64,000 nt of DNA, from the NCBI GenBank assembly GCA_050084515.1, contig CM114274.1, positions 372,001 to 436,000 of the forward strand. The letters run 5' to 3'. The translations under genes and the position numbers were made by a program. Positions 30,900 to 41,520 of the stretch are shown here, in pieces. The stretch comes from Blasia pusilla (lineage: Eukaryota > Marchantiophyta > Marchantiopsida > Blasiales). The notes beneath the pieces are model-generated. The model was not told the origin of the DNA and made no database searches. It saw nothing but the letters and a program-made list of their open reading frames with translations. The number at the start of each line of letters is the position of its first letter. The stretch's first letter is position 1.

Positions 30900-31388
30900 C
30901 TAACGTATGTGCTTCGCTTGCGTTCTCTTGAAGTCTCGCAATAACTCTTGCGCGTGTTCCAAATCCGCCTCCGCAATCCAAGTCGCCTCCTTCACATGGT
31001 AGCCCTTCCATTTAACCAAGTATTTGTACTTGTCCGCCCGACGCCTCGAACGTAAGATGGTCTCCACCTCAAACTCCGGCTCTTCATTTATGATCACCGG
31101 GTGCGGTCTCACCACCTATCTTCGCTCGAAACGTCCATTATCTTGAAGATATTTCTTCAACAATGACACATGAAAGGTCGGGTGAATCTTGAACTCGTTT
31201 GGCAGCCCCAATGTATACACATCCTCAAATGGGTTTGCCACAATCACATACGGTCCAACATACTTGGCAGACAGCTTCGCAGACAACTCTTTTGAAAGAG
31301 TGAGATTCTTCACACTCAACCACACTTGCTCTACGACTTGGAATCGTACTTGGTGCCGACTCTTGTTAGCATGCTTAATGTACCTCAT
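30900..31388 (-). CDS. pol: B1 integrase C-terminus with chromodomain
   Basis: The frame at 31388-31116 has the integrase C-terminal QVWLSVKNLTLSKELSAKLS and YVGPYVIVANPFEDVYTLGL (GPY) motif. The next frame (31115-30900) carries a chromodomain: EVETILRSRRRADKYKYLVK, then WKGYHVKEATWIAEADLEHA. The aromatic cage residues (Tyr, Trp, Trp) are all visible. Chromodomains bind methylated histone H3 and guide chromovirus integration. One in-frame stop or shift lies at 31115. Confidence 0.88.
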
Positions 31389-31589
31389 TTGAGCCTTTGC
31401 AAGACTTCGCCTTGCTCGCTCTTCCCGTTCTCACATTTCTACCAACAAACCTTCTGCCGTCGCTTGTCGTGTTCGTGCCAATGTAGTACCCTTCGAAAGG
31501 GCTAGGTCAAGAGGCCCTTCAGGCTCTCGTCCATTTGCGAGGAGAAACGGAGATTCTCCAGTTGCAGAATGCTTGGTCGAGTTGTAGCA

Positions 31590-32264
31590 CTACTCCGCCA
31601 TGCTCAGCCACTTGACCCAATCTCGTTGATCAACATTTACATAATTCCTTAAGTACTGATTCATGATTGAGTTTACCTTTTCAGTCTGTCCATCCGTCTC
31701 TGGGTGGAAAGCCGTATTGAAACTCAGCTTGGTCTTAAATCTCGTGAACAAGTGCTTCCAAAAAGCATTGGTAAACTTTGGATCCCGATATGAAACAATG
31801 CTCCTCGGCAAACCGTGAGCACGCCACCAGCTATCCAGAAACAGTTGCGACGTCGTATAAGCCGTTGCGGAATCCACCGTCGACATGAATCTCACCAACT
31901 TGCTAAACCGATCAACAATCATAAGTATAGCATTGCATCCCTCAGATTCTGGAAGACTCGTGATGAAATCCATACTCACACTTTGCAAGGGTCCTTCTGG
32001 GATCGGAAAGGGATGCAGCAAGCCCTGTTTCTTATCATAAGAAACTCTATTCGCTTGGTACGTCACACAGGTCTTCACATATTGAGCAACATCCTCTTTC
32101 ATGTTGGGCCAAAAGAACCGCTTCGACAGAACAGCCAGCGTAGATTTCTCTCCTTTATGTCTTGCCAAGGGTCTGTCGTGACACTCCGCTAACACTTTGG
32201 TTCGCATCCTGCCTTGCCCCACATAGATCCTACTCTGCTTGAACCTTAGTAAACCGTGACTCAA
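31590..32264 (-). CDS. pol: B1 integrase core
   Basis: The zinc-binding His pair is present (HDRPLARH), but the second Cys of the usual CxxC reads Tyr (CVTYQANR). The catalytic core shows SMDFITSLPES (Asp), YRDPKFTN (Asp; the usual SDRD reads SYRD) and ETDGQTEKVNSIMNQYLRN (Glu). The region 31389-31589 is the degraded connection to the GPY part. Confidence 0.85.
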   Translation of the reverse strand: MSHGLLRFKQSRIYVGQGRMRTKVLAECHDRPLARHKGEKSTLAVLSKRFFWPNMKEDVAQYVKTCVTYQANRVSYDKKQGLLHPFPIPEGPLQSVSMDFITSLPESEGCNAILMIVDRFSKLVRFMSTVDSATAYTTSQLFLDSWWRAHGLPRSIVSYRDPKFTNAFWKHLFTRFKTKLSFNTAFHPETDGQTEKVNSIMNQYLRNYVNVDQRDWVKWLSMAE

Positions 32265-32266
32265 AC

Positions 32267-32794
32267 CTATGTGGCCACCTTCTCACCCTGGTTCAACTTC
32301 CTAAGGTACTCCCCTGCGTGAGCATGCTTCATATATCCTTCACGAATCCTTCTTTCCAGGTCTATTTCTTTAGGGAACATTGCTCTCAAGACCTGTGTCG
32401 TCGATGGCATGTGTTCCTCCTTGCGACTCAACGCATCTAGAATCACATTATCTTTACTTGGCTTGTGAATCAACTCAACATCCATCAATGCCAAGGTATC
32501 ATACCATCATAGTTGTTTCGGTGTCACTCGATCCTGGGTCTCAAAATACTTGAGTGATATATTATCGGTTAACACTCGAGTCCTGTGGAGCCCTAAATAA
32601 TGCCGCCACTTCCTCAAGCAATAGACCACCGCGAATAACTCTTTCTCATGAGTGCGCCATCTCCTTTCAGTATCGCTCAGCTTCTTGCTCTTGTATGCTA
32701 CAGGTCTCCCTTCTTGCACCAACATTCCTGCAACCGCAAAATCACTAGCATCGGTATGCACTTCGAAAGGTTTGTCAAACTCCGGCAGCTTCAA
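32267..32794 (-). CDS. pol: B1 RNase H domain
   Basis: Two consecutive frames carry the RNase H core. EVHTDASDFAVAGMLVQEGR has the catalytic Asp, THEKELFAVVYCLRKWRHYL the catalytic Glu, and RVLTDNISLKYFETQD the next Asp. The LIHKPSKDNVILDALSRKEE tail follows. A stop plus shift near 32500 divides them. Confidence 0.85.
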
Positions 32795-32824
32795 TACTCA
32801 TTCATGCGATAGAATCTGCTTCAC

Positions 32825-33600
32825 TCAGCCGAATGCCTCATTAACTTCCTGGGTCCAAGTTGTGTTGGCAAAATTTGTTGTCCAATCCGTGAGAGGTCTC
32901 ATAATTACCGAAATTTTTTTCACATAAGTGCGATAGAATTGCACCACACCTATGAACCTCCTCATCTCCTTTACGGTAGATGGGGGTTCCCACTCGACAA
33001 TCAATTTCACCTTCTCCATGTCCGGACTGACGCCATCTATGCTAACCACGTGACCCAAGAATTTGATCTTGCTCAACCTGCATTCACTCTTCTCTACATT
33101 CGCATACAACTGATTCGCCCTTAGCTTTGACAAAACCGCTCTCACATGTCGAACGTGTTCCTCTAGGGACTTCGAATAGATAAGTATGTCATCAATATAT
33201 ATGATAACATACTCATCCATTTCCTTGTGAAAAATGGAGTTCATCAATGTGGTGAACGTCAGAGGCGTGTTACGTAGACCGAAAGGCATCACTACAAACT
33301 CAAAGGAACCGTATCTTGTCCTACACGCAGTCTTCTCCAGATCTGCCTCGGCAATCCGGATCTTGTAATATCCTAACTTCAAGTCAATCCTACTGAAATA
33401 TCTTGCGCATGCCAGCCTATCGAAGAGATCATCTATCCTCGGAAGAGGAAAATTATTCCGAACCGTCACTTTATTTAGCCCACAGTAATCAACACACAAC
33501 CTCATCTTTCCATCCTTCTTCTTCACAACAAAGATCTAGTGCTCCATAAGGTGACTTGCTAGTCCTAATGTAACCCTTTTCCAAGAGCTCACTTAACTGC
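32825..33600 (-). CDS. pol: B1 reverse transcriptase
   Basis: The gypsy reverse transcriptase blocks appear in order: MRLCVDYCGLNKVTVRNNFP, FSRIDLKLGYYKIRI, TRYGSFEFVVMPFGLRNTPL, then the catalytic YIIYIDDILIYSKSLEEHVR with the YIDD Asp pair. After it come FLGHVVSIDGVSPDMEKV and MRRFIGVVQFYRTYVK. The N-terminal part lies in the preceding ORF (ending near 33530 in another frame). One frameshift joins them. Confidence 0.9.
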
Positions 33601-34496
33601 CTTTTTAACTCAAGAAGTTCCTCCTGATTCAACCTATATGGTGCTTTTGAAGGTGGTTGGGAACTAGGTATGATCTCTATCTTATGATCGACGGCTCTAT
33701 GTGGCGGTAACTCAGTCGGAAGCTCATTTGTCAAGACATCCTCAAACTCCTTGACCACTTCCTCGAGTGGTTCTGGGATTCCCCTTAAAGCAGTGGCCCG
33801 ATCTCTACGTATGCTGCTTGTAGCCTCCTCCACTTGTCTCATCAAGCAGAGAAACCCATCCTCCAACTCGATCATGCTTCTCCTTGTAATCGAGTTCACT
33901 AACTCCTTTTTCACCAAAATCTCATGGACCAACCGCACTTGCAACCGTTTGCCTTTTAGCAAGACGCTCAACCTCAAGGGTCTACGTCTTAACTCCACCT
34001 CATATGCATCTAGGAATGTATTCCCCAAGACTCCTTCAATGCCATCCATTTCGCACACAGTGAAATTCTCCTTCAACTCGAATACCCCGCATCCTACGGT
34101 CAAACCCAAGACCAACTCAGAAGTCCGATGAGACTTGCCTCCTGCAAATCCTACTCGAATGGGCTCATCCACCTTAGAGGTAGACAACCCCAATTCCTTC
34201 ATGGGGCTAAGGAAGGAGTGCGAAGCACCTGTATCCACGAGCAACAACACATCGCGATCAACAATCTTGGATCTTAGGTACACTAAATTGTGCGTCCTCT
34301 TGGTGACCTGAAGGGACGTCTCAAGATCACCCGCCAATAGATGCTTAGCAGCAAACGCAATCATACTCCCATTACTAACCTTCGGTTTCGAACACACTTT
34401 TGCCAGGTGCCCCGATTCGCCACAGTTGTAGCATATGACCTTGCCATTCCCTAACTTAGAGTGTTGTCCTCCTCTCGGCTCCGCATGAAGTTCCAC
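33489..34496 (-). CDS. pro: B1 zinc knuckle, aspartic protease and start of reverse transcriptase
   Basis: A 335-codon frame. CCHC knuckle CYNCGESGHLAKVC (residues 22-35), aspartic protease DVLLLVDTGASHSFLSPMKE (near 78-97), and the protease flap region GVFELKENFTVCEMDGIEGV. The beginning of reverse transcriptase follows (IPSSQPPSKAPYRLNQEELL then GYIRTSKSPYGA). The knuckle makes this the nucleocapsid-protease junction of a Gag-Pol polyprotein. Confidence 0.9.
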   Translation of the reverse strand: MELHAEPRGGQHSKLGNGKVICYNCGESGHLAKVCSKPKVSNGSMIAFAAKHLLAGDLETSLQVTKRTHNLVYLRSKIVDRDVLLLVDTGASHSFLSPMKELGLSTSKVDEPIRVGFAGGKSHRTSELVLGLTVGCGVFELKENFTVCEMDGIEGVLGNTFLDAYEVELRRRPLRLSVLLKGKRLQVRLVHEILVKKELVNSITRRSMIELEDGFLCLMRQVEEATSSIRRDRATALRGIPEPLEEVVKEFEDVLTNELPTELPPHRAVDHKIEIIPSSQPPSKAPYRLNQEELLELKRQLSELLEKGYIRTSKSPYGALDLCCEEEGWKDEVVC

Positions 34497-35422
34497 TCAT
34501 TTTGTTGCCGTGGCAAACGACTCTCCTGGATCGTGCAGGCCCCCACTCCAAAATCTTTTGAACATCTCCTTATTTTTTGACTTCTTCGAAAAACCTTTTG
34601 GCTCAAAGGGTTTATGGGTTGGGACCTCATCATCCCCAATCCGCTCCACTAGCTTCAAAAGATCCTCGCACGTATCTGGCAACGTCGACATTCGGTAAAG
34701 GGCCTTTTCAACACTCGGCTTGAGTCCACTAATGAAGATAGCCTTCTTCGCGTGATCATCCATCTTTGGAAGAGAAGTCAGTTTTGCACTAAACTCCTTC
34801 ACATAAGCGCTTAAGGAACCACTCTGCCACATCCGCACGCATTCCACCATGTCGCACAACCCTTGGTACTTTGAAGTGAATCACCAATCAACAACTTAAA
34901 CTCCTCCCAACTCAAAGGTGACTCGCCGGCCAGATATTCCTCTGGTTGAGTTGTCCACCATTGTAGTGCATGATCCTTTAGGAAAGTAACCGTTACCGTC
35001 ATCTTGTCTTGCTCAGTTGCCCTCTGCGCCTCGAAGTACAGTTCCAATTCCGTAAGGAAATCCTTCACTTTCCGCGAGCGCCCCACTCCAGTGAATGGCG
35101 TGGGAAGGTTTGTCTTACAAAGCTTTTTGCCCACACGCGGAGTTCGGTCGGCCTCTAACTTTGCAATCTCCTTGCTTTGCTGGGACATCTGCTCTACCAA
35201 CAACTTCAACAAGTCCAACGTCTGCCTTGACTCAGTCAGTTCCCTTGGGTTTGGGCCTGATGGCCCCGCGGAAGGATTCGCCTCTAGAACATCCTCACGT
35301 ATGGCATTCAGCTCTTCGGGAGTCTCCGTCTCCTCCATAGCATCACGGTCCGCCATTGGTTCCTCTCTCGATTCACGTCGCTTGATTCGGCGCTTCTTGG
35401 GTTGTTCTCCCTCGATCGCCAT
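34497..35422 (-). CDS. gag: B1 gag, matrix-capsid part
   Basis: ATG at 35422 (MAIEGEQPKKRRIKRRESRE). A charged N-terminus, a coiled coil (LLKLLVEQMSQQSKEIAKLE) and the capsid core (VKDFLTELELYFEAQRA, then FLKDHALQWWTTQPEE) follow. After a frameshift near 34850 comes LSAYVKEFSAKLTSLPKMDD and the Gag C-terminal block to 34497. The WW motif is typical of gypsy Gag. Confidence 0.85.
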
Positions 35423-35535
35423 TTTCAAGCCAACTCACTTAGATCTCCTCCTCTCTTCTTGCGTCCCTCCTCGAGCGTCTGAGTCTAGCCGCTACCTTGA
35501 GTTTTCCCAAGCGTCCGGTTGATCCCACGAATCAG

Positions 35536-35800
35536 AAACTCTCAAACGCTAGTGGCGTCCCAAATCCGGATTCTTCCATTGGCAACCCACTCTCTAGACT
35601 CAACTCCTTTCTAAGTCTTGTTCCGCGTTTGGTCCAGGTTTCTCAATCGTGACCACAACATCTGAAACGCGAAGCCTCGCTTGCGTCCCATCTCTTGTCT
35701 CTTCTTCGAGACCACTCCAACGCGCGAACCATCTTAGCGTGAGCCCACTAATGTTCCGCTGTTCCGCTTTGGCACTTGTTTGGTCATGAGGGTCGCGACA
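35536..35800 (-). repeat. B1 5' LTR, truncated
   Basis: Only the outer 265 bp of the LTR are present, joined to the gag leader inside GATCCCACGAA. Compared with B2 the primer site and about 700 bp of LTR are missing. The end TCGCGACA is intact, followed by the AAAAT duplication. Confidence 0.8.
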
Positions 35801-36254
35801 AAAATAGTCTCCATGCCTCGATCTCCACCTCATGGAGAATTCGAATCTCATAGTAATCATCCATGGGAAGGCCCTCTAGGCTGAAAAAATCCCTTCCATG
35901 CCATGAAGGGGTCAAATCTCTATAGGTTTGGCATCCTCTGTGCATCACACCAACTTTCAAACTCCTCCATCCAACTCGATGGTTCCCACCAGGCCAGAGA
36001 ATTTTTGAGATCCCCTTGTGGGGCCATAGGTTTCGCGATCATCCGTGTCCCACAACAACGGTGTGGCAACACTCGCGACACTCCGTGGCTTGTCAGGTAA
36101 ACTCAAAATTTGCTAACGTCACCTCTAGAATAACTACAACTAGTGGCTGAGGTGGTTCCTCGTGTGGAAACCCTCAATACCTAGCCCCACTTCGTGTATA
36201 TCCTCCGCCACTTCTACCACTACCACGCTCTCCAACACTATGTGGATGCGCCAT
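35801..36254 (-). pseudogene. gag: Family A element A3, gag 5' half
   Basis: Continues the A3 gag across B1. Homologous to A1 29735-30190, with the WRQYW segment, the Met-rich capsid start and the Gly/Arg-rich N-terminus. An ATG at 36254 begins MAHPHSVGERGSGRSGGGYT, matching the GFTRSGLRYRL region of A1. In-frame stops and frameshifts are present. Confidence 0.75.
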
Positions 36255-36760
36255 GGTGAAACCTGCAAACTAATATGACTCACTCCCGGGCAACTAGCTC
36301 TACACTAGACAATGCCCAAACAGTGGACACGCCCCCACTTATCTCACTATAGATCAACACTCGGCAAATAGCCCGCACACTACCTCACTCTTGACTAGTG
36401 TGGTATACATCCATCCCACCAAGTTCTCTACAATAGTCGTGGTAGTGTCATGCACTCACCAACGCACTAACAATATGTGTGTCACCCAAGAATTACATTC
36501 AAACATCTCCATAACCATCAAGGTAAGTGAGTAAATTCCCCCGTGTGCAACTTCTGGGCATCACTTCCTTGTGGGTGTGTTGGTAATACAACACGCAAAA
36601 GAATTCTCCAATTAAGCACACTTTGGAGGAATAGAACTGGGGTGGGTGACTTGGAAATTATGTTGAACTAAATTAGCACCAGTTTACCAAGTCTCACGCC
36701 CGCCAGCAAGCTGGCTTGTTGGCGCCTCGCGCCTTCGACGTCTCTCACGCACACTCACAC
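36255..36760. other. A3 leader or flank, nothing else recognised
   Basis: No coding frame. By position it should hold the leader of A3, but no family A LTR is recognised here. Confidence 0.3.
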
Positions 36761-36769
36761 CTCTCCCAC

Positions 36770-38100
36770 TCACTTCTCCAAGGTGGGAATTGGAACTTGA
36801 GTTTTGATTCTTGCCCGCACCAAAAGAGACTACCTCTAGATAGAAAGGGCGATGGACTAATCCCAATTGGAACTTGGGTTCCGATTGCTGTGTCGCTTTG
36901 CCAACTCACCTAGAATCCTTCACTTGAAAGAGTGCCAACTTGGAACTTGAGTTCCAATTCCCACCTTGGAATTCAAGTGGTTGGAGCTCTTTCTATAAGG
37001 TCTGGCATAGTGTGTGAAATAGAGAGGGAGGAGTGAGTAATTGGAACTCAAGTTCCAATTCCCACTTGAACAAGCCGCGGAATAGGAACTACAATTCCGA
37101 TTCTTCCTCCTTCCTCTTGTCGTGCTTGAAGAAGAGCCGCGCCCCACTTGAGAATCCATGGAATGGGAACTTGAGTTTTGAGTCTTCTCTCCTTCCTTTG
37201 AGCCCCATGCTGAAACTGAGAGTATTCCCAACATCACTTCTTGGGCCGCGCCAAAAGGGATTAGAACTTGAGTTCTGATTGCCCTCACTATTCTCTCCAC
37301 CTCCCTGTAGAGAGAACCCAACACAACTGAGGACCGGAATGGACTAGAGTTCCGATTTCCTCCTTCCTATCCTCTCCACCTCTTTGAAGAGAAGACCCAC
37401 AACTAAAGAGTGAAATTGAACTGAAGTTCCAATTGCCTCCTCACTTCACTTCCCTATTCTACGCCGCCGCATTGTGCCACGTTGTAGAAGACAAGTGCAC
37501 TTGAGACACTCCACTATTCTCCAAGTGAGATAGAATTGGAACTTGAGTTCCAAATCCTCCTTGCTTCCTTGTCACTCCCATTGCGCTAATCTCTGCTATT
37601 CCATTGAGATGACCATCATGCAATTGAACCACGCCTTGGCTCAACTATGCTCAAATTGGAACTTGAGTTCCAAATCCCTTTTACAACTCCTTGTCACCCT
37701 TGCCGCGCCCTTTAGATGACTCGACCCTTGCTGCTGAATTAGAACTTCAGTTTTGATTCCCACTTTGCTGCTCTGCTCCAAACTCCCTCTTGGGAGGGCT
37801 CTTTTGAATTGGAACTTAAGTTCTCATACCTCCCTCAACTCCACTAACTCCGCGGATAGTAGTCCTAGCTACACTCCAGTAACGGCTCCAAACTAGCGGC
37901 CCTAGTTCCTCCATACTAGCGGCATCCAAACCTTTCCAACCTCTAATTGAGAGAAAGCTATACCACTTAACATCTTCCTTGCCTGAACCATGTTCACCAA
38001 CAAGGAGTATTGGAGCTTGAGTTCCAATAGAATGGGAAGCTCCTCTTCTCACTTTTCTCACTTTTCCACATAAGGGCTATCAGAACTTAAGTTCTGATGC
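36770..38100. repeat. Array of spaced palindromes, GGAACTTGAGTTCC type
   Basis: About fifteen copies of an imperfect palindrome with consensus TTGGAACTTGAGTTCCAATT occur every 60-110 bp. They lie near 36789, 36867, 36942, 37038, 37085, 37165, 37262, 37335, 37408, 37530, 37652, 37738, 37806, 38010 and 38083. The spacers between them are C/T-rich on the plus strand and also loosely repeated (CTCCTTCCT-like). Copies show paired changes (GGAACTCAAGTTCC near 37040 is a near-mirror). No protein coding potential. Confidence 0.7.
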
Positions 38101-39290
38101 CTCGCAAAGCAGCCCCAACACTACTCTCCTACTCTTTCCACACCGTTTATCTGCTCATCTCAGGGAATCTATGCAATTTAGGGGAATCTTTTAGGAATCT
38201 TCCTCTAATGAGCACCGTTTCTGGTCCCATTTTCATTATCGGACTCAATTTTTTGCGATCTTTCCAATGGAGAATTCACATCTTGTAAAATCTTGCACAA
38301 TCAAACACCATTGTGCCCTCCTTACATTTGATTCTTTCTTGATTATCCTTCTACTCAACACTCATCCGATTTGGTCTAGAATCAATCACATCTCACTCAA
38401 AATTAGCAACGAAGTGCCCACGCACTTGCTGGCTTGTCCACGCTCATTGAGGTCATGATTGACATTGATTTCCTCACCAAAATTGTCTCAAGAACTCCGT
38501 CCCTACAATCTGATCCTTAATTGCTCCACTCTTGAGTAACTCCACCATAATTGAGAAGCCTTCCCCTCTTCAGATCCTGTCACATCTATCGCATTGCACT
38601 CATTCTGAACATCTGACTTCGATTTCAACAATTCTTCTGCCTCATGTCCTCCCACATGGTCAAAATAAACTAGCTTGCAATTCTTGCAATACCAGTGCAT
38701 CACAAATTGAGTCCTACTTTCTCTTCTATTGTGAACCAGTGCGTATCTTTCTTAGGATATAAAGTTGAATACAAATTGTAAACTCTGATGAAATCTGCAA
38801 TAAGCCGTGCTTCATCCAAACAACTATATTCATTAATTGGGTACAAAGAACAAAGAAGGAAGACCCAAGAGCAAAGACTAAGAAGGAAGAAGAAGAGGAA
38901 TTGAAGAGTCCTCACAAGAAGCGGAAAGGTGTAGGAAGTATAGGAAATACAAAGAGAAAGAATGTTTTGGAAGAAAGCGGAAAGAATAAAAGTTGAAGGA
39001 GGATTCTTTGCAGCGGCATTAGGATTAGAGTCTTTGCAAAGATAGGATCGTGAAGATAGGACTACGAAGACTGTAAATAATGAACTATCGCGGCGGTTTC
39101 AGAAGCCGTAAATGGTGTGGCGCAGCGGTTCAGAAGGAAGCGGAAATGACTCGCTAGGGCAACTAACCGACTTAGGAAGGTGAAGGGTTAGAGAATCTGA
39201 ATCGAGGAGGGTAGGATTATCAGTTAGAAATCTAGAGTGGAATAGGAAGATCAATCAAGAATTGTAAAAGACTTTTTAAAGAGCAAATTA
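38101..39290. other. Non-coding AT-rich stretch
   Basis: I see no convincing coding frame. From about 38760 the plus strand becomes purine-rich (AGAAGGAAGAAGAAG). It may be the outer part of the LTR-like copy that follows, but homology is not clear. Confidence 0.3.
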
Positions 39291-39299
39291 GAAGGAGAA

Positions 39300-39850
39300 G
39301 GGGTTATTCCCTTGTATCTTGAGTTTACCAGTAGTCTGGGTGGGTTGTGTAAGGAGTTCTTTGGGGATGATCCAAGGTGAAGAGTCTTGTACTTTCTGAA
39401 GCTTGCAATACTTTCTAGTTCTTTCCACTCTTTGATGTAGAGTAAGTGTCTTCTCTCATGCTTTCTGATGTGCGGAGTTGGTTGTAAAATCCTATTGGGC
39501 TGCAGTAGGAATGAGAGTTGAGTCTTGTGATTCCAAAATTCCGGAAGATAATCAAGAAGAGTGTAGGGAAGCTGTTAGACAATGAGTAACTTGCCATGAC
39601 AGATTCAATTCTAAAAATAGGGTGAGCCGCCATTCTTGAGGTCTCTTTGAGGTCTTCGTTGGAGTTTTGTTGTTCAAGATTCGCAAGAGTCTTCGTTTGC
39701 ACTTGAGAAGAGTCTTCTCCAAGAGGGAAGAAAATCCTTTTATTCTTTTGTATTGGGAAAGACAATGTAGTTGTAATTAGTCAGTGAAGTTAGTAAAGAA
39801 GGAGTTGTTCTTGTTATTTCTTATAAAACCTCTCTTTACTCAGGAAACGG
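39300..39850 (+). repeat. Diverged family C LTR copy
   Basis: Aligned to the family C LTR in the same orientation as the copy at 9335. Shared blocks include the GACA..GAGTAAC.TGCCA.GAC.GATT stretch near 39580-39605, the TTCTTGAGGTCTCTTTGAGGT block near 39635, and the TTCTGATGTGCGGAGTTGG start near 39460. Around 70 percent identity by eye, so an older or related subfamily. No primer site is evident. Confidence 0.5.
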
Positions 39851-40299
39851 TGGTCTCTTGGGAACAAGCTTAGTACTTTGCGATTAAAAGAGTACCTTTT
39901 TCCTTGAGTTGTACATTACAGGTGACTTGTACACATAGGTCATTGCGAACCTATAGTACACACATACTAACTCCCTATCAACTACACATGTGGTCCCCTC
40001 ATGAGACCAACTACCAACTAACCCACGATCCTTTAGGTCCAAGTGGAACCATACATGGTTGGGAAGATCAACCTCTCCAAGGTTGCCACTCCTCATAAAG
40101 GCAAGAGTGATCTACACTCGCAGGTTACCTCCTAAGAGCAAGTCACATATGACCTCTCAAAATAGGGAAGTACAGGACCCCTCTAAGGCCTCGATACTAT
40201 CTCGCCCTATGCCTCATCTACCATGACAATGGTGAGGCACAATTGCATCAAAAAGTACCTCTTAGGAGATGTGAAGAAATAAAAATCTCCAATATTCTA
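39851..40299. other. Non-coding spacer, nothing recognised
   Basis: No coding frame or repeat is recognised between the LTR copy and the Helitron exons. Confidence 0.3.
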
Positions 40300-41030
40300 A
40301 TTACACTGGATGGATACATGGAAGGATTGGATGATTGCATAGAGGAAGAAAGAATCGATGATGAGATTCCTCTTGAAGGAAGGAGAAAATATGTTACTAC
40401 GCCATAATATGCCTCTTTTCGACTTCAAATTTATGTTGGTACCGAAGATGATAATCGTTTGCTTTGATTTTGTCATCTTACTCAATAGTACATGGTTGAT
40501 CTTTATGCCACCATAGAGATGCAAAGACTATCTTGGGTTTGCTTAAATCAAAAGGAGTTGCGAGTTTGATTATATCAACGTATAAAGGATGTCCATCATC
40601 AAAGTGATAGAGATGGTGCAAGGTTTGGGAGGCGCATCATATTGCCTTCTTCTTTTAGTGGGGTCCATGTCATATGCATTAACTTTTCAAGATGCAATGG
40701 CCATTGGGAGGCACCTTGGGAAACCAAATTATATTCTTATAATGACGTGCAATCCTTAATGGAAGGAGATCACATCATCACCATTACCTGGTCAACAACC
40801 AATTGATAGACTAGATTTGATTGTGCGAGTTTTTGAGGAAAAAAAGAGTTATTAAGGCTTCTTCTCGAGAAGAACATCTTGGGAAGGGTTGTAGGTTGCA
40901 TTCATGTGGTGAATTCCTAAAAAGAGGTTTACCACATGTTCATAGTATGATTATTCTCGATCAAGAGGATAAGCCACACTCTAAATTTGATTATAATGAT
41001 ATAATATAAGCTAAGATCCCTAATCTAAAC
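40300..41030 (+). pseudogene. Helitron Rep/helicase-like N-domain, first exon
   Basis: Plus-strand frames match the Helitron Rep-type region. GRRIILPSSFSG lies near 40627, then after a frameshift QDAMAIGRHLGKPNYILIMT continues with CNP, a stop and WKEI near 40690-40770, then PLPGQQPIDRLDLIVRVFEE near 40790-40850. These correspond to the DAMAI/GKPD/TCNPxW/PGQ..DRPDL blocks typical of Helitron transposases. At least one stop and one shift show the copy is inactive. Confidence 0.7.
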
Positions 41031-41520
41031 ACTTAGCCCACACTTCATTCTATTGCAGCTAATTGCTTGGTTCATGGCCCATATGGAAAAATCAATCAAA
41101 ATGCTCCATGCATGGATAAGAAAACCAAGAAGTGTACCCAAGGCTATCATTAGCCTTTTGCAGGCATAACTACGAAGAATGAGGACACATATCCAAATCG
41201 AAGGTATGAAATATATATATATATAAATAAAAGGTAGTGACTTTTTGGTGATTTTTTTTTTTTTGTTCTTTCAATATATCCATACATTCAAGAACATATG
41301 ATACCTTACTAATTTCTTTTTATCCTCATCATTGTGTATCATATATAGATATGTCTCTTCCTTCGAGGTATGTTGGAAAATTTTCAAGTTTAGTTTACAT
41401 GCGGAATATCCAGGTATTGGAAGGTTGCCAGCTCATCCACCCAAGCTTCAAACCATTTTCTTCAATGATTACGAGAATGTGGAGGAGATACTACACATTA
41501 GAAGGAATCATTGATTTTAT
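41031..41520 (+). pseudogene. Helitron Rep-domain, downstream exons
   Basis: The NCLVHGPYGKINQNAPCM block (cf. the HGPCG..NPNAPCM motif) and KKCTQGYH then PF lie at 41056-41160, ending at a donor-like GTATG at 41203. An AT-rich intron follows. The frame resumes near 41350 with FEVCWKIFKFSLHAEYPGIG, then NDYENVEEILHIRRNH and a stop at 41514. This is the conserved region after the Rep domain in Helitrons. The helicase domain proper is not seen nearby. Confidence 0.7.

Larger units (their letters stand above)
20731..35800 (-). mobile_element. Element B1: chromodomain Ty3/gypsy retrotransposon, nested
   Basis: Minus-strand chromovirus-type element with 5-bp target duplication. The order on its strand is truncated 5' LTR (35800-35536), gag (35422-34497), protease, reverse transcriptase, RNase H, integrase, chromodomain (to 30900), 3' untranslated region, 3' LTR (22221-20731). 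It is interrupted by element A1 (22573-30643) in the 3' untranslated region and by a solo LTR (20784-21400) in the 3' LTR. Without these the element is about 6.4 kb. The primer site and the first part of the 5' LTR are deleted, so it cannot be transcribed or copied normally. Confidence 0.85.

Noticed and set aside
36770-38100. Possible tRNA or small-RNA gene cluster from regularly spaced hairpins
   Set aside because: No tRNA boxes or conserved loop; only short arms with variable spacers.
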